A DNA stretch of 50,869 nucleotides from Pseudobdellovibrionaceae bacterium (GTDB taxonomy: Bacteria > Bdellovibrionota > Bdellovibrionia > Bdellovibrionales > Bdellovibrionaceae), in assembly GCA_013359135.1 (NCBI GenBank), contig JABWCN010000032.1, positions 1-50,869 of the forward strand, written 5' to 3'. Positions 26,225-34,196 of this stretch are shown here, piece by piece. The notes beneath the pieces are model-generated. The model was not told where the DNA came from, did no database searches, and saw only the letters and a list, made by a program, of their open reading frames with translations. The position numbers and the translations under genes were made by a program. How positions within the stretch are numbered: position 1 is the stretch's first letter; every line of letters starts with the position of its first letter.

Positions 26225-27355
26225 TTATTTTACAGTTAAAGGATCGAATGTAATACTAATAGAACTATCGGCTGCAGGAATGCTATTACCATGAAAGTTA
26301 ACTGTTAAGTTTGTTCCATCGTAGGTCCAGCCGTTAAGCTCATCCTCAATAATAATTTGGTTATTAACAGTTACCTTTATGGTTGCAGGGTCTGGCTCTC
26401 TATTTAATTTAAAAGAGGAAGTTAATGTCAGAACCAAATTTGAAATAAGCTCTAGTGAGCTCCCAAAGTCATCACAAAGAGAGGCTTTTGAACCTCCTGT
26501 TAGATCTGCAAGTTGCATATAGCGATAGCCAATTTTACGACCAGTAAATGAGGTGTTAAGTGCTGCTCTGCAAGTTTCGTCCTGGATAGATATTGTACTT
26601 ACTGCATAGTTTTTCATGGTTGATGTTGAATGTGTTATTGAATCTAAGTAAGTAACATAATCTGAAACTTTGTGAATTCTTGAATCAGTTAGGTATCCAT
26701 TGTTAGCTAAACTTTCAAGAGCTGGACTCATGCTATCATGAGAAAAATCGTCCTCGTCACTTACGATAATCACAGCCAGAAAAGCATCTGGTCTTAAAAA
26801 ACTAGAATTTGTTGTGTTACTCAAAGTTGTTTTCAAACTAAGAAAAGCTCTCTCATCGCCATAACCTGCAGTACCTTGAGCAGCATTCAAGTTGAATGCT
26901 GCTGTTAAATCACTTGTATTTTTATCTAAAACATTGAAGCCGCTATGTAAGCTGCTGGTCATGTCCCTGCCTGGTCCGTCTCTTAAAACTGAACATTTAT
27001 TACTGAAAGCTCTACAGTAATAACTTCTAAATGATCCTCCAGTATCTACAGTATCTAAGTAGGCATCAGTGGTTGTTACTGCCATGTGAAAGTCATAATT
27101 CAATGACTTAAACTTTTGGATAAATGAATTGAAATTGGTAATTAAGTTTTCTTGTGATGTTTGCATGCTTCCAGAATTATCAATTACCCATAGAATATCT
27201 ATTTTTCTAGGCTGAAAGCTTGAGGATTGTTGAAAAGTACTTTCTTCAGAAAGTAAAGAGAAAGAGTCATTTGACTTCTGACAAGCACTTATTGTAAAGG
27301 TGAGTACAATAAGTTGAACTAGAAGTTTGTTTGTAATGTTCTTTTTTAAGGTCAT
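26225..27355 (-). CDS. von Willebrand factor A-domain lipoprotein, first gene of the Glt-like operon
   Basis: A 376-residue predicted lipoprotein. The lipobox ends at C25 (FTISAC). The vWA domain starts near residue 50 with the metal-ion adhesion site DNSGSM (D59, S61, S63), and VIIVSDEDD lies in the middle. The last 70 residues form a small beta-rich domain (ATIKVTVNNQIIIEDELNGW and on). Four cysteines (about C105-C115 and further on) may form disulfides. Such proteins often bind ligands or partners at the cell surface or in the periplasm. It has a strong GAGGAGG five bases before the ATG and lies 22 bp before the GYF-PilZ gene, so it heads the operon. Its role in the machine is unknown; adhesion is inference. 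Confidence 0.82.
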   Translation of the reverse strand: MTLKKNITNKLLVQLIVLTFTISACQKSNDSFSLLSEESTFQQSSSFQPRKIDILWVIDNSGSMQTSQENLITNFNSFIQKFKSLNYDFHMAVTTTDAYLDTVDTGGSFRSYYCRAFSNKCSVLRDGPGRDMTSSLHSGFNVLDKNTSDLTAAFNLNAAQGTAGYGDERAFLSLKTTLSNTTNSSFLRPDAFLAVIIVSDEDDFSHDSMSPALESLANNGYLTDSRIHKVSDYVTYLDSITHSTSTMKNYAVSTISIQDETCRAALNTSFTGRKIGYRYMQLADLTGGSKASLCDDFGSSLELISNLVLTLTSSFKLNREPDPATIKVTVNNQIIIEDELNGWTYDGTNLTVNFHGNSIPAADSSISITFDPLTVK

Positions 27356-27702
27356 CTTGACCTCCTCATAGGTTTAGTTTAGCTAATAAGAAAAATTATT
27401 TCTTGAAGAGAAGTAAGTGTTTGATTTGACGCTCAAAAAACTTATATTTCTCAAGATGAAACAGAGTTATCTAGCTGAAATTGCTAAGTTTAATAAAAAA
27501 GCATTTAATTTATTTTTTTCATCTGTCGAAAACATTTTCAGTAAAAAGCAAGTTTTCTATGAAACTTTTAATTCAAAAAAACAATGAATAATTAGTAGTC
27601 AAAATAAAGAGAAATACTATTTTGCTATGTCTAATTCTTTAACAAGAAATTGACACTTTCGATATTTTTTTATTCAATTTAAATTCACAAAAGGAGTTAT
27701 TC
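27356..27702. other. 347-bp divergent intergenic region
   Basis: A very AT-rich gap between the vWA gene (-) and the OmpA-family gene (+), so it should carry both promoters. On the + side a TTGACA box can be seen (see separate entry). On the - side I see a strong SD but no convincing -35/-10 pair. A 43-codon open frame (ATG at 27456, stop at 27585-27587) has no SD and an unremarkable composition, and I do not call it a gene. No RNA gene or repeat is visible. Confidence 0.6.
27650..27678 (+). promoter_or_regulatory. Candidate sigma70-type promoter of the OmpA-family gene
   Basis: A perfect TTGACA at 27650-27655 is followed 15 bp later by TATTCA (27671-27676), or 17 bp later by TTCAAT. It ends about 25 bp before the start codon, which has its own AAGGAG at 27691-27696. 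The -10 match is weak. Confidence 0.4.
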
Positions 27703-28362
27703 ATGCAAAAAAAGTTTTTCATTTTAGGTTTAGCGAGTTTGTTTCTTTTTTCGGTCGGTTGTTCAACAACAGGAGAAAATAAAAACACAGTTAAAGGTGC
27801 TGGTATTGGTGCTGCGGCAGGAGCTATTTTAGGAGGTGTCATTGGGCATCAAACTGGAAAGAGAAATGAAGGGGCTCTGATTGGTGCGGCCATGGGAGCG
27901 GCAATCGGTGGCTATGCTGGAAAAAGAATGGATAAACAAGCAAAGGAATTAGAGAAAATTGCTGAGACGAAGAGAACTGAACAAGGTTTAGTGTCAAAAC
28001 TCAAAAGTGATATTTTATTTGATACAGGGAAATCAGACTTGAAGCCTGAAGCAAAAAAGAACTTAAAAGAAATGGCTGAAATTATGAAAAAATATCCTGA
28101 AAATGTATTAACAATTAAAGGTTATACAGATAGTACAGGGTCACAAAAAACGAATGAGGAACTTTCTCATAAAAGAGCAGAAGCCGTGAAAATGGAACTT
28201 GTCGGTGCTGGCTTGGGAGGAGATGTTGTGGGAACTCAGGGTATGGGACCTGCTAATCCTGTTGCCGATAACAAAACTTCTGATGGGCGTAAGCAAAATC
28301 GCAGAGTTGAAATTGAAGTGACCGTTGATCAATCAAAAGTTCCAGCTGAAGAAAAGAAATAA
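27703..28362 (+). CDS. OmpA-family lipoprotein with glycine-zipper region
   Basis: A 219-residue outer-membrane lipoprotein. The lipobox ends at C20 (FSVGC). A glycine-zipper segment (about 32-75, GAGIGAAAGAILGGVIG and GALIGAAMGAAIGGYAG) probably inserts in the membrane or oligomerises. The C-terminal OmpA domain (about 100-210) binds peptidoglycan, with GYTDSTGS, LSHKRAEAV and the NRRVEIEV end all present. The layout matches YfiB/YiaD-type proteins. AAGGAG lies six bases before the ATG. A strong hairpin follows the stop, so the gene is probably monocistronic. It stands divergent from the Glt-like operon, which may be chance. Confidence 0.92.
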   Translation: MQKKFFILGLASLFLFSVGCSTTGENKNTVKGAGIGAAAGAILGGVIGHQTGKRNEGALIGAAMGAAIGGYAGKRMDKQAKELEKIAETKRTEQGLVSKLKSDILFDTGKSDLKPEAKKNLKEMAEIMKKYPENVLTIKGYTDSTGSQKTNEELSHKRAEAVKMELVGAGLGGDVVGTQGMGPANPVADNKTSDGRKQNRRVEIEVTVDQSKVPAEEKK

Positions 28363-28388
28363 TTATTAGTTGCTACATTTTCATAGTG

Positions 28389-28417
28389 GCTATCCCCTTT
28401 AATTCTTAGGGGATAGC
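28389..28417 (+). terminator. Hairpin after the OmpA-family gene
   Basis: GCTATCCCC and GGGGATAGC form a perfect 9-bp GC-containing stem with an 11-base loop, 26 bases after the stop. The T-tract starts only about 13 bases further on, so it is not a textbook terminator. Confidence 0.5.
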
Positions 28418-28558
28418 TTACCTACCTTGAATTTTTTTCAAAATCAATTTCTGAAATGACCTCATTTCTTATATAAACTGGCTTTAGATCTCTTAAAAAA
28501 AGTATTAGCTTTTAAATGAAGTTTAAAGAAAAATGAGTTATAAAGCATCAGAGGTCAT

Positions 28559-29995
28559 ATGAAGAAAAAAATTGATATCTCTTATTTGTTTATAGTTCTT
28601 TTAATGTCTAATAATATTTTTGCTGAGATTCAGATCAATAAAGAAATTTCTTATTTAAGAAATCATATTTCTTGTGCAACATTAACTGCTCACGTTTCCG
28701 ATTTTAATGAGAATCGTTTACTTCACGAAATTAAAAAAGAAGCTAACGAACAAAAAAATAAGGATATGTATTTATTCCTCTGGCAATCATGGAACTTGAG
28801 GCTAATGATTAATGAAGAACTATCAAAACTTATACCTTGCCGTGGAACAGTAAGAGAGTTGATTTTTAAACTTCGAGGAATGGAAGATCTTGTAGGCTTT
28901 GCTTTTTCAGGAGTTAAGTCCCAGACTTCTGCAGGAATTGACTTTCAAAAAGAGTTAATTCCTATGATGGAAGCTTCATCTAATTATGGTTTTTTTAGAA
29001 AAAAGAATGATCATTCTTCGCAACAAGCACAGTTTGAGTCCGGTGACTTACTGGTCACAAGAGGAGCTAGTTTCTTTAGTGCTACTTTGTCTTCAATAAC
29101 AGAAAATCCAGGAGACTTTAGTCATTTTGTTTTAGTTCATAAGAACTCTAATGATCAAACAGTTGAGACTATGGAGTCCTACGCACAATCGGGGGGTGTT
29201 GGTATTTTTAGTATTGATTTTGCATTGAAAAATGAAAATGCTCGAATTCTACATCTACGCCCAAGATTTACACAAATAGCCAAATCTGGTGCTGAGATTA
29301 TGTATCAAAAATTTTTAAAGCAAAAGAATGGTAATGAGAAAAGAACCAAATATGATTTTGCAATGAATTTGAAAAATCCTAAATCTATGACTTGTTCTGA
29401 AATTGCTTATTGGGCTTTCTATCAAGCCTCACAGGGAAGTATAAAAATTCCTGAATCTAGCTCTCAAGTTTCTGAAAAACTAAATCCAATTCTTGATATG
29501 GCTGGTATAACCAAAGGGCCAATGCTTTCTCCAGCCGATATGGAAGTTGACTCTCGTTTTGAGCTTTTAGGAGAATTTAAAGACTATCGATTAGTTGCAG
29601 ACTCTAGGATGAGAGATGCTATTTTAAGAAATATTTTTGGCTGGATAAAAACAAAGAACTATGGCTTACATCATGATTTAAGCTCATTTTTTTTGACCTA
29701 TTTGATTCATCCTATTTCAAAAACTCCACTTTGGCCTATGGTGAATGGAGTTTTAAATTTATCTATCCCTCCTGAAGCTCCAAGGGGTTTTGTGAGGCTT
29801 TTATATCAAATCAATGAGATGAGTGAAAAAATATATTTAGAATTACAAAAGCTTAATGATCGCCAAATCCAACAAACTGGCTTTGCTTTGACAAAGCAGG
29901 AAATGGATATGGCTCTGGAGTCTATACGAGTAGAGGATTTAAGTCGTTATGAGCAGAGTGGAAGCAGTCTGTTTCACAATTTTTTTCATCCCTAA
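28559..29995 (+). CDS. Exported YiiX/YebB-like (permuted NlpC/P60) hydrolase
   Basis: A 478-residue exported protein with a signal peptide (MKKKIDISYLFIVLLMSNNIFA). The central region resembles the YiiX/YebB/YaeF branch of permuted NlpC/P60 papain-like enzymes. It has SGDLLVTRGASFFSA, then the His motif FSHFVLV (H189), and later MTCSEIAYWAFYQA with the putative catalytic C279. In this circularly permuted fold the His precedes the Cys, as seen here. Members of the group act on cell-wall peptides, amides or thioesters. Residues 20-150 and 330-478 are helical extensions without a recognised domain, which makes the protein much longer than the roughly 200-residue E. coli forms. AGAGG lies upstream of the ATG. 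Confidence 0.78.
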   Translation: MKKKIDISYLFIVLLMSNNIFAEIQINKEISYLRNHISCATLTAHVSDFNENRLLHEIKKEANEQKNKDMYLFLWQSWNLRLMINEELSKLIPCRGTVRELIFKLRGMEDLVGFAFSGVKSQTSAGIDFQKELIPMMEASSNYGFFRKKNDHSSQQAQFESGDLLVTRGASFFSATLSSITENPGDFSHFVLVHKNSNDQTVETMESYAQSGGVGIFSIDFALKNENARILHLRPRFTQIAKSGAEIMYQKFLKQKNGNEKRTKYDFAMNLKNPKSMTCSEIAYWAFYQASQGSIKIPESSSQVSEKLNPILDMAGITKGPMLSPADMEVDSRFELLGEFKDYRLVADSRMRDAILRNIFGWIKTKNYGLHHDLSSFFLTYLIHPISKTPLWPMVNGVLNLSIPPEAPRGFVRLLYQINEMSEKIYLELQKLNDRQIQQTGFALTKQEMDMALESIRVEDLSRYEQSGSSLFHNFFHP

Positions 29996-30009
29996 AACAT
30001 ACATAAGAA

Positions 30010-31431
30010 TTACTTTTTTTCACCCAGAAACTCTTTTACATTAATTCCATACTTTCTTATTTTTCTAAGGAGAGTATTTTTAGGAATATTAGCTGTGGCA
30101 ACAGTTTGATTTATGCGTCCTTGATTTTGAGTTAAGGCCTTTATAATAAAGTCTTTTTCCATATCTTCTTTGAATTGATCAAAATCCAGAGGTTTAAATG
30201 TAGTATTCTGATTGCCATCATTTTTATCTTGCGAGTTTGAGTGGGGCTCTCTTTTTAATTCATTTTGTAAAGACTTGTTTGTAATCATATTTCCAGTTTC
30301 AATAATAAAAGACCTTTCAATAAAATTCTCAAGTTCTCTAATATTTCCTGGCCAATTATGCTTTTTTAAAGCTAAAAGAGTTTCTGGAGTGATACCTTCA
30401 ATGCGACGATTGAACTTTTTATTAAAAATTTTAATAAAATAAGAAACAAGTCGTTCAATATCCTCAAGTCTTTCTCTTAAAGGTGGTAGAAAAATTGGGA
30501 GTACATTTAATCTATAAAATAAATCTTCTCTGAAGATTCCAGACTCAATCATTTTTTCTAAGTTACGATTGGTTGCGGCTATAATGCGAGTATTTGATTT
30601 TATTTCTCTATTAGTACCAATAGGCGTAAATGTTTTATCCTGAATCACACGTAAAAGTTTAACTTGCATTTCAGGTTTTAGTTCACCAATCTCATCAAGG
30701 AAAAGAGTTCCATTATTTGCAGCTTGAAATTTACCTATTTTTCTCTCTATGGCACCAGTAAAAGCACCTCTTTCGTGACCAAAAAACTCTGATTCGATGA
30801 GATTATCAGGGATAGCACCACAGTTGACAGCTATAAAAGGGCCATCTTTTCTGTGTGAGTTCATATGAATGGCTCTAGCGACTAGTTCTTTTCCTGTTCC
30901 ATTCTCACCTCTGACTAAAACTGTAGTTTCAACTTTGCAAAGCTTATAAATTAAGTTAAAGATCTCGCGCATTTGTGAAGAGTTTCCTACAAACTCAGTT
31001 TCTACATCGTCATCAAAAATAGGATTTGAAATAGAAATATCTTTTATGAGTTCTCGAGCATGAAGGCAGTTGTTAATGACAGTAATTAGAGAGTTTTTTT
31101 GTATAGGTTTCTCAAAATAATCATAAGCACCATCTTTAATTGCTTTTATTGCATCTTGATAATTACTGTGAGCAGTCATTATAACAACAAAAATTCTAGG
31201 ATCTTGGTCTTTTATGGCCTTTAAGGTAGTAAGACCATCAAGCTCTGGCATCTTAACATCCATTAAAACCAAATCAAAATTTTTTTGTTTAACTATTTCT
31301 AGGGCTATTTTTCCATTTTCAGCTTCCTCAAAAGAGAAAGAGATTTCGGCAAAATAATTGGGAATAATTTCGCGCAGTGATTTTCTTAGTTCACACTCAT
31401 CGTCTACGATTAAAACATTTAAATGACTCAT
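30010..31431 (-). CDS. NtrC-type sigma54-dependent response regulator
   Basis: A 473-residue response regulator with the full NtrC layout. The receiver domain (1-125) has D58 in LVLMDVKMPELDG. The AAA+ sigma54-interaction domain (about 145-380) has Walker A GENGTGKE, the GAFTGA loop that contacts sigma54, LFLDEIGEL Walker B and the RLNVLPIFLPPLRER sensor region. A Fis-type HTH closes the protein (INQTVATANIPKNTLLRKIR). The frame opens at a GTG at 31437; the ATG at 31431 with GAGGTG just upstream is preferred. It starts two bp after the CHASE2 kinase stop, so the two are a cognate pair. The target promoters are unknown. Confidence 0.93.
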   Translation of the reverse strand: MSHLNVLIVDDECELRKSLREIIPNYFAEISFSFEEAENGKIALEIVKQKNFDLVLMDVKMPELDGLTTLKAIKDQDPRIFVVIMTAHSNYQDAIKAIKDGAYDYFEKPIQKNSLITVINNCLHARELIKDISISNPIFDDDVETEFVGNSSQMREIFNLIYKLCKVETTVLVRGENGTGKELVARAIHMNSHRKDGPFIAVNCGAIPDNLIESEFFGHERGAFTGAIERKIGKFQAANNGTLFLDEIGELKPEMQVKLLRVIQDKTFTPIGTNREIKSNTRIIAATNRNLEKMIESGIFREDLFYRLNVLPIFLPPLRERLEDIERLVSYFIKIFNKKFNRRIEGITPETLLALKKHNWPGNIRELENFIERSFIIETGNMITNKSLQNELKREPHSNSQDKNDGNQNTTFKPLDFDQFKEDMEKDFIIKALTQNQGRINQTVATANIPKNTLLRKIRKYGINVKEFLGEKK

Positions 31432-31433
31432 TT

Positions 31434-33197
31434 TCACCTCGCTGGTAATGAAATAACAACTTCAGTATATTTACCCTCTTCTGAAGATATTTCAACCTTA
31501 CCTTTATGTAAATCAATAAAATACTTAACTAAATATAAGCCAAGTCCTGAGCCCTTAATGTGGTAATCTTGATGCTTACCACGGACAAATTTTTGACCAA
31601 TGATTTTTAAATCATCATTTGAAATTCCAACTCCAAAATCTTTGACTCGTACTTTAATCCACTCATTAATCTCACTACTTGTAATGAGTATCTCAGAGTC
31701 ATGTCTAGAGTATTTAATTGCATTTTCAATTATGTTTTGTAGTGCTTCTTTAATTAAAGTTGTATCCACCTCTATTGGAAAAAGAGGTTCAAGTTGAGCG
31801 TTTATTTTTATATTTTTATCAAGAGCAAGTGGGGATAGAATTTCTATAGATTTATTGATTAACTCGTTCATGTCACAGCTTTCAAGATTGATATTAAAAT
31901 TTCTAGATTCAACCCTAAGGATGTTTAAAATAGATCTAATATAACTATTGAGTTCTTCAGAAGCTATTTTGATCAAGCCTATATCTGTTTTTAGATTTGG
32001 AGATGGGCTAAGTAATAGTCTATCAGAAATAGCTTGAATTTTAGCTAAAGGAGTTTTTAGGTCGTGAGAGATCAAACTAACAAAGTTATTTTTTAGTTGT
32101 TCCATTTCGTTGGCATTTTTTTGATCTTGAATAAGTAAAAAATTATTTTTTTCAATTTGAGATGCTTTATAAGTAATTAAAATAAACCATGTCAAAAAGG
32201 ATGTTACTATGGGGCTAAGAAGAGGCATCCAAAAATGAAAATGATTAAATATAAAAATATTTATCAAAAAATAAAAAAATAAAGAAGTCAGCAAAATTGC
32301 AATAGATTTCCATTGAACAAAAAAGATGGTCAGATAGTAAGTTCCAAGTACGATAAAAATTAGAGTTAAAGCATGAATAAGATAACTATGAGTTTTAACC
32401 CATTGTTCTGATATAAAATTTTCTAAGGCTTGTGCAAGTAGAGTCGAGCGGTTAAATAAGCCCAAAGGCGTATTAAACTCAATTTCATTGTTTGTCCTTG
32501 CACCAATGATGACATATTTATCTTTGAGATAGTTATTTTTAGAAGAAGTTAAGTCTTCAATTTGAAGTTTTTCAAATCTTTCAGCGCTACCTTTAAAGTT
32601 TATAGGATGGGCGACATGAATAAATGGAGAAAGCTTTCCAGAAACTCGTTCAGTTAGGGTAATTGGCAACTGTTTTTCAAAGTTTCTTACTATTCCATCG
32701 GGATCTTTAATCAACCCAACTTCATTAAGAAAATTAGTTTTATAATTAAAATCCTGTATGTTAAATGAGTCAGATTTAATCCAGAAAACTTTGGGATTAA
32801 AAAGTGTGCTATAAAAAAAAGTTGAACTCATATCTTTTTCAATAATTGGAAGTAAATTCAAAGAAACTGTGATTGCTTTCGGATTTTGGTTAAGTAGATA
32901 TGTTATCAACTCATACCAAAAACGTGAATCCCAGTAGTAATTATCATTGATTTGAGAATTATCGTTTAGGTAGATGAGGTTTTTTAATGCAAAATTAGAT
33001 GAAAACTGAAGGTTACTTGGGTTTAGTTCTATGATAACAATATCATTATTCTTTAAGGTACTACTTTGCAGTTGAAAACGGTTATCAAAATTAATGTTGT
33101 GGTCATATTTTAAAATAATTAGAGAGAGGAGCCAAATAATAAGCAGCCTTAAGAAGATATCAAATTTAGGTGCGATTTGTACTTGTAAGTTTGACAT
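31434..33197 (-). CDS. CHASE2-domain membrane sensor histidine kinase
   Basis: A 587-residue membrane kinase. There is an N-terminal helix (about 12-28), then an extracytoplasmic CHASE2 domain (about 40-280). CHASE2 landmarks are NDIVIIELNP, GLIKDPDGIVRNF, LKDKYVIIGARTN and a TPLGLFNRSTLLAQALENF end. Three hydrophobic segments follow (about 268-345), as is usual after CHASE2. The kinase core has the H-box LISHDLKTPL with H378, an N-box IIENAIKYSR, DFGVGIS and GSGLGLYLV. The stimulus is unknown. Its stop nearly touches the response-regulator start. The ATG has no SD but lies eight bases after a TATAAA box, so the message may be leaderless. Confidence 0.9.
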   Translation of the reverse strand: MSNLQVQIAPKFDIFLRLLIIWLLSLIILKYDHNINFDNRFQLQSSTLKNNDIVIIELNPSNLQFSSNFALKNLIYLNDNSQINDNYYWDSRFWYELITYLLNQNPKAITVSLNLLPIIEKDMSSTFFYSTLFNPKVFWIKSDSFNIQDFNYKTNFLNEVGLIKDPDGIVRNFEKQLPITLTERVSGKLSPFIHVAHPINFKGSAERFEKLQIEDLTSSKNNYLKDKYVIIGARTNNEIEFNTPLGLFNRSTLLAQALENFISEQWVKTHSYLIHALTLIFIVLGTYYLTIFFVQWKSIAILLTSLFFYFLINIFIFNHFHFWMPLLSPIVTSFLTWFILITYKASQIEKNNFLLIQDQKNANEMEQLKNNFVSLISHDLKTPLAKIQAISDRLLLSPSPNLKTDIGLIKIASEELNSYIRSILNILRVESRNFNINLESCDMNELINKSIEILSPLALDKNIKINAQLEPLFPIEVDTTLIKEALQNIIENAIKYSRHDSEILITSSEINEWIKVRVKDFGVGISNDDLKIIGQKFVRGKHQDYHIKGSGLGLYLVKYFIDLHKGKVEISSEEGKYTEVVISLPAR

Positions 33198-33287
33198 AGC
33201 ATTCTTTTATACTTTTATGTAAGTTAAGCCAATAGACCTCTAAAATAACTGGTGGCGTCGATGTAAAAAGTAGTATAAATTAAACCT
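33198..33287. promoter_or_regulatory. Divergent promoter region with start-proximal TATAAA boxes on both strands
   Basis: A 90-bp gap between the CHASE2 kinase (-) and ribF (+). On the + strand TATAAA at 33274-33279 lies eight bases before the ribF ATG. On the - strand TATAAA lies eight bases before the kinase ATG, with TTGGCT 15 bp further upstream. Neither start has a recognisable SD. If these are true -10 boxes, transcription would start at or next to the start codons. Confidence 0.4.
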
Positions 33288-34196
33288 ATGCATATTTTTA
33301 ATTCCTTAGACACTCTTAACTATAACTTAGGGCCAATAGCTTTAACAATTGGAAACTTTGATGGAGTTCATTTAGGTCATAAACAACTTGTCAGTGAGCT
33401 TTGTAAAGACTCTACTTTAAAATCTTTGATTATTAGTTTTGAACCACATCCAATTAAGTTTTTCAGGCCAGAAATAAATTTTAAAAAATTATTTTGTTAT
33501 AAAGATCAAATTGAACAGTTAGAAAAAATGAAAGTGGATTATTTTGTTCAGTTGTCTTTTAACAAAGTTTTTTCTCAATTAAAGTATGATGACTTTTTAG
33601 AGATGATTGAGAGGAAATTGGATATAAAAAAAATTGTGATAGGTTATGATTTTCGTTTTGGTAAAGACAAAGGCGGAACCTATGATCAGCTGAAGAATTG
33701 GTGCGAGAAGAAAAAGATTGAGCTGATAAAAATAGAAGAAATTAAACTGAACCAGCTTACTGTTTCTACGACGGAAATTAAAAAGCAACTAGATAAAAGT
33801 GATATGTTAATGGTAACTAATTTATTAGGACGTCATTTTTATGTTGAAGGAGTCGTTGTTAAGGGCGATCAAAGAGGAAGATTGATTGGTTTTCCTACTG
33901 CTAATTTACAACAAAGTGAAGAAACACATTTGCCCCATCTAGGGGTCTATGCTACGCGCGTAAAGTTACGCGGCCAGTTCTTCAACAGTGTTACCAATAT
34001 TGGAAGAACGCCGACTTTTAAACAAGATGAGCGCGTTAAAGTAGAGAGTCATTTACTAGATTTTAATCAAGATATCTACGGAGAAATAATTCAAATTGAA
34101 TTTAGGTCTTATCTAAGAGCAGAAAAAAAATTTAATTCATTAGATGAACTTAAAACACAAATTCAGATCGATATAAATGAAAGAAGGAAAATGTGA
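33288..34196 (+). CDS. ribF: Bifunctional riboflavin kinase/FAD synthetase
   Basis: This enzyme converts riboflavin to FMN and then FAD. The 302 residues match the family. The N-terminal nucleotidyltransferase domain has IGNFDGVHLGHKQL near 22-35 and FEPHPIKFF near 61-69, plus GYDFRFGKDKGG. The C-terminal flavokinase domain (about 180-300) has GFPTANL, GVYATRV and TNIGRTPTF. The stop overlaps the next start (GTGA). There is no SD before the ATG; a TATAAA box lies just upstream. No riboflavin (FMN) riboswitch is visible in the 90-bp leader. Confidence 0.97.
   Translation: MHIFNSLDTLNYNLGPIALTIGNFDGVHLGHKQLVSELCKDSTLKSLIISFEPHPIKFFRPEINFKKLFCYKDQIEQLEKMKVDYFVQLSFNKVFSQLKYDDFLEMIERKLDIKKIVIGYDFRFGKDKGGTYDQLKNWCEKKKIELIKIEEIKLNQLTVSTTEIKKQLDKSDMLMVTNLLGRHFYVEGVVVKGDQRGRLIGFPTANLQQSEETHLPHLGVYATRVKLRGQFFNSVTNIGRTPTFKQDERVKVESHLLDFNQDIYGEIIQIEFRSYLRAEKKFNSLDELKTQIQIDINERRKM

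Noticed and set aside
27456-27587. 43-codon open frame in the vWA-ompA gap
   Set aside because: No SD, ordinary AT-rich composition and no signal, membrane or toxin-like feature; could arise by chance.
33198-33287. FMN riboswitch before ribF
   Set aside because: The 90-bp leader is far too short and lacks the conserved RFN element segments.
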